Shown here in pieces: positions 60,969 through 64,000 of a stretch of 64,000 nucleotides of DNA (position 1 is the first letter of the stretch; the number at the start of each line of letters is the position of its first letter). The DNA is from Paenibacillus macerans (GTDB lineage Bacteria > Bacillota > Bacilli > Paenibacillales > Paenibacillaceae). A program made the translations under genes and the position numbers. Under the pieces are notes generated by a model. The model ran no database searches. It was not told where the DNA came from and saw nothing but the letters and a program-made list of their open reading frames with translations. The DNA lies in assembly GCF_023715465.1 (NCBI RefSeq), contig NZ_JAMBOE010000001.1:496001-560000 (forward strand), given 5' to 3'.

Positions 60969-62396
60969 TCAATATACCTGAGTATCCAAAGAGTAGCTTT
61001 CCATATTGTCCTTTACCCGCTGCATAAAGCGGCCGCAAATGACCCCGTCCAGGATGCGGTGGTCAAGGGACAGGCAAAGATTGGCCATGGAACGCACGGC
61101 GATCATGTCGTTGATCACGACCGGCCGCTTTACGATCGACTCGAACGTTAAAATAGCGGCTTGCGGATAATTGATGATCGGCTGCGTCAAAATAGAACCG
61201 AAGGACCCCGTGTTGTTCACGGTAAACGTTCCGCCCTGCATATCGTCAAGCTTCAGCTTGCCGGAGCGGACTTTCGACGCCAGCTCTTCGATTTCACGGG
61301 CAAGGCCGGCGATGTTTTTCTGGTCGGCTTTTTTGATCACAGGCGTCATGACGGAATCTTCGGTGCCTACGGCAAGCGAAATATTGATGTCCCGTTTAAC
61401 GATGATTTTGTCCACCGCCCACACCGAGTTCATGATCGGATAGTCCTTGATCGCGCCGACGACGGCTTTAAGCAAAAAGGCTAAATACGTAAGGTTGACG
61501 CCTTCCTTTTTCTTAAACTCATCTTTCAGCTTATTGCGGAGCTGCACGAGGTTCGTCACGTCCACCTCGATCATCATCCAGCCGTGCGGAATTTCCGACA
61601 CGCTTTGGCGCATCCGCGTCGCGATCGTGTTGCGGATCGGGGTTACGTCGATGAAATATTCGGACCGGTCGCCATCTTCCACCTCGATCGTTGGAATGCG
61701 CGGCGTTTCCGTCAAATGCAGGCCGGAATTGCGCACCGGCTCGGAAACGGCGGCGTTCAGCCCGGCCGGGATCGTACTGGCCGGAGCGGTGTACGGCGTT
61801 GGCTGCGCCGGTGCCGCAGGTGCGGCGGCCGGTTGGACCGGCTGCTGCGGTGGCTGCGCCGGCTGGCTGGCTGCTGCTCCCGCAGGTGCTGGAGCAGCCG
61901 AAGCGGCCCCGCCCCGCTCGATATAGGCCAGCACGTCCTTGCGGGTCACGCGCCCGCCCAGCCCGGTGCCGGCGATTTGGCGCAGATCCAGGCCGTGTTC
62001 GGCCGCCAGTGTCTGCACCGCCGGCGAGTAACGGCTGCGCTGCGAGCCGTCTCCGGCTATAGGAATCGGCGCAGGGGTCTGCGCGGAAGCGGCCCCGGCC
62101 GATACCAGGGAGGTTTCGCCAGCCAGGGATGGAGCGGACTCCGCAGCCGTCTCAATCCGGCAGATGACCACTCCCACCTGGATTTCCTGGCCTTCCTCGG
62201 CCAGGATTTCGCCCATAATCCCGTCCACCGTCGACGGAATTTCAGCGTTGACTTTATCCGTGATCACTTCGCAAATCGGTTCGTACTGCTCGACCGGATC
62301 CCCCGGCTTTTTCAGCCATTTTCCAATGGTCGCCGAAACGAGCGATTCCGCAAGTTGGGGCAACGCGACGTCGGTTAACGTTTTTTGGTTTGACAT
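60969..62396 (-). CDS. bkdB: Branched-chain 2-oxoacid dehydrogenase E2 (dihydrolipoyl acyltransferase)
   Basis: 475 residues. Lipoyl domain 5-85 with Lys48 in ITDKVNAEIP; an Ala/Pro-rich linker; a peripheral subunit-binding domain about 120-160 (SPAVQTLAAEHGLDLRQIAG); a second Ala/Pro/Gln linker; catalytic domain with DHRILDG near the C-terminus. Forms the core of the complex making acyl-CoA primers for branched fatty acids. Confidence 0.93.
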   Translation of the reverse strand: MSNQKTLTDVALPQLAESLVSATIGKWLKKPGDPVEQYEPICEVITDKVNAEIPSTVDGIMGEILAEEGQEIQVGVVICRIETAAESAPSLAGETSLVSAGAASAQTPAPIPIAGDGSQRSRYSPAVQTLAAEHGLDLRQIAGTGLGGRVTRKDVLAYIERGGAASAAPAPAGAAASQPAQPPQQPVQPAAAPAAPAQPTPYTAPASTIPAGLNAAVSEPVRNSGLHLTETPRIPTIEVEDGDRSEYFIDVTPIRNTIATRMRQSVSEIPHGWMMIEVDVTNLVQLRNKLKDEFKKKEGVNLTYLAFLLKAVVGAIKDYPIMNSVWAVDKIIVKRDINISLAVGTEDSVMTPVIKKADQKNIAGLAREIEELASKVRSGKLKLDDMQGGTFTVNNTGSFGSILTQPIINYPQAAILTFESIVKRPVVINDMIAVRSMANLCLSLDHRILDGVICGRFMQRVKDNMESYSLDTQVY

Positions 62397-62412
62397 GGAA
62401 TCCTCACTCCCG

Positions 62413-63399
62413 TTAATAAAGCGCCAATTGAAGCATCGCTTCTTTGACTTTATCCTTGCTTAGCATAAAAAACTTTTCCATCGGCGGGCTGATCGGCATC
62501 GCCGGCACGTCCGGCCCGCACAACCTTGCAATCGGCGCATCCAGCTCAAACAGGCACTCCTCGGAAACGATTGCCGCCACCTCGGCGCCGACGCCGCCAG
62601 TTTTGTTGTCCTCGTGCACGATCAGTACTTTGCCTGTCTTGCGGGCCGCGGCAATGATCGCCTCACGGTCCAACGGCTGCAGCGTACGCAAATCTAAAAT
62701 ATGCGCGCTGATCCCCTGCTCCGCCTCCAGCTCCGCAGCGGCCTGCATCGCGAAATGCAGCGGCAGACTGTAGCCGATCACGGTAATGTCCGTGCCTTCG
62801 CGCAGCACCTTTGCCTTTCCGATCGGCACGATGTAATCGTCCTCGGGAACATCCTCTTTAATCAGCTTGTAGCATTTCTTGTTTTCAAAGAATAGAACGG
62901 GGTCGGGGTCGCGGACGGCCGCTTTCAGCAAGCCCTTCGCATCGTAAGCCGAATAAGGGGCGACGATTTTCAAGCCCGGCGTACCGAAAAAGATCGATTC
63001 CGGGCACTGGGAATGGTACAGCCCGCCAAAAATGCCGCCGCCGATCGGCGCGCGCACCACTACTGGACAATTCCAGTCGTTGTTGGAGCGGTAGCGGATC
63101 TTCGCCGCTTCGCTGATGATCTGGTTGGTGGCCGGCAGCATAAAATCCGAATATTGCATTTCGGCAATCGGCTTCATACCGTACATGGCCGCGCCGATCG
63201 CCACGCCGGCGATCGCCGATTCCGCCAGCGGCGTATCCATGACGCGCATTTCTCCGAACTGTTCCTGCAGCCCTTTCGTCGTCGTAAATACACCGCCTTT
63301 GACGCCAACGTCTTCCCCTAACACAAATACGTTTTCGTCGCGCTCCATTTCCTCTTTCATCGCTAGACGAATCGCGTCGATATATTCCATCACCGGCAT
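62413..63399 (-). CDS. bkdAB: Branched-chain 2-oxoacid dehydrogenase E1 beta subunit
   Basis: 328 residues. VFVLGEDVGVKGGVFTTTKG opens the Pyr domain; APIGGGIFGGLYHSQ and HEDNKTGGVGAEVAAIV are typical. TPP-dependent decarboxylation of branched-chain 2-oxoacids with the alpha subunit, whose stop is 3 bp upstream. A pyruvate dehydrogenase beta subunit is the alternative, but the E1a-E1b-E2-lipB context and sequence favour Bkd. Confidence 0.92.
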   Translation of the reverse strand: MPVMEYIDAIRLAMKEEMERDENVFVLGEDVGVKGGVFTTTKGLQEQFGEMRVMDTPLAESAIAGVAIGAAMYGMKPIAEMQYSDFMLPATNQIISEAAKIRYRSNNDWNCPVVVRAPIGGGIFGGLYHSQCPESIFFGTPGLKIVAPYSAYDAKGLLKAAVRDPDPVLFFENKKCYKLIKEDVPEDDYIVPIGKAKVLREGTDITVIGYSLPLHFAMQAAAELEAEQGISAHILDLRTLQPLDREAIIAAARKTGKVLIVHEDNKTGGVGAEVAAIVSEECLFELDAPIARLCGPDVPAMPISPPMEKFFMLSKDKVKEAMLQLALY

Positions 63400-63402
63400 A
63401 AC

Positions 63403-64000
63403 TTACACCTCTCCTTCGCTGGCGTACACGTGCAGCAGCGTATCCTCCGGGTTCGGGTACGGCGCGCCTTCCGCGGCCTCCAACGCGTCCTTCAACTGCT
63501 GCTGGATTTCCTTAAGCATCGCTTCGTCCCGTTCCTCGCTCCACAAGCTGTGTTCGATCAGATAGGATTTCATTTTCGGGATGCCGTCCTTTTTCCAGTT
63601 CTCATCAACTTCATCTTTTGTCCGGTATGCCAGATCGTTATCCGAAGTGGAGTGCGGGGACAGGCGGTACATCATCGCTTCGATCAAGGTCGGGCCCTCC
63701 CCGCGCACGGCCCGTTCCCTGGCCTCCTTCACGACGCGGTAAACCTCAAGCGCATCGTTGCCGTCAACCCGGATGCCCGGAAAGCCGTAGCCCTGAGCCC
63801 GGTCGACCACCCGGCCGCCAAGCTGCTTCTTGATCGGCACGGATATGGCGTATTGGTTGTTTTCGCACAGGAAGATGACCGGCAGCTTCTGAACGCCGGC
63901 AAAGTTCAGGCCTTCATGGAAGTCACCCTGGTTGCTGGAGCCTTCCCCAAACGTCACAAACGAGACAATATCCTTTTTTTGCATTTTGGCGGCCAAAGCA
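63403..64000 (-). CDS. bkdAA: Branched-chain 2-oxoacid dehydrogenase E1 alpha subunit (5' end cut by window edge)
   Basis: The C-terminal 199 residues, open to base 64000. The second half of the TPP motif is visible: TFGEGSSNQGDFHEGLNFA to CENNQYAIS, then the phosphorylation-loop-like YRLSPHSTSDNDLAYR. The start codon and the first part of the TPP-binding domain lie outside. Operon partner of bkdAB and bkdB. Confidence 0.92.
   Translation of the reverse strand, partial: ALAAKMQKKDIVSFVTFGEGSSNQGDFHEGLNFAGVQKLPVIFLCENNQYAISVPIKKQLGGRVVDRAQGYGFPGIRVDGNDALEVYRVVKEARERAVRGEGPTLIEAMMYRLSPHSTSDNDLAYRTKDEVDENWKKDGIPKMKSYLIEHSLWSEERDEAMLKEIQQQLKDALEAAEGAPYPNPEDTLLHVYASEGEV

Overview
The window is about 64 kb of a low-to-mid GC, endospore-forming Firmicute, almost certainly Paenibacillus or a close relative. 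The evidence is the set of sporulation genes (spoIIA operon with sigF, spoVA genes, spmAB, spoIIM, dacB/dacF, tlp, gerW), Bacillales-type gene order, strong AGGAGG-type ribosome binding sites, frequent TTG/GTG starts, and YesM/YesN-type two-component regulation of sugar ABC transporters. Nearly all conserved genes lie on the minus strand. The organism assignment is inferred from gene content and order, not from a database match.

Read in the direction of transcription (right to left), the backbone follows the known Bacillus subtilis order: bkd (branched-chain 2-oxoacid dehydrogenase, cut by the right edge), lipB, prli42, an M20 peptidase, mciZ/nudF, an EndoQ-like nuclease, spoIIM, fur, yqzK, xerD, deoB, punA, pdp, dacF, spoIIAA-spoIIAB-sigF, then spoVAA-spoVAB-spoVAF-lysA-ppiB, then ribD-ribE-ribBA-ribH under an FMN riboswitch, scpA-scpB, ytfI/gerW, dacB-spmA-spmB, rluB and resA-resB-ccsB (cut by the left edge).

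Three stretches interrupt this backbone. (1) About 13.6-27.6 kb, between the rib operon and ppiB, is an accessory island. It has an HxlR regulator diverging from a metallo-beta-lactamase-fold gene and an MFS transporter, several broken genes (MDR oxidoreductase, FMN reductase, DinB-like, truncated regulator), a MerR regulator diverging from an SDR gene, a zinc alcohol dehydrogenase, a YjdI/YjdJ-like pair, and a GH127 plus dicarboxylate-symporter operon diverging from an AraC regulator. (2) About 32.8-43.3 kb, between sigF and spoVAA, holds an orphan gene with a possible nuclease fold, dispersed repeats, and a plant-polysaccharide locus: GH43, sugar-binding lipoprotein, two permeases and a YesM/YesN two-component system, with deoD beside it. 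(3) Two paralogous GT4 glycosyltransferases sit between spoIIM and fur.

The less obvious items are two tiny proteins outside ordinary ORF length limits (an MciZ-like FtsZ inhibitor of 44 aa and a Prli42-like membrane peptide of 34 aa), an 11-bp-phased repeat array before resA, a consensus-like sigma-H promoter before spoIIAA, cre sites in the sugar locus, a 242-bp element with terminal inverted repeats, a short sequence tag recurring just after stop codons, and a pentapeptide-periodic linker inside the GH43 enzyme. No rRNA, tRNA, CRISPR array, intact insertion sequence or prophage was seen.
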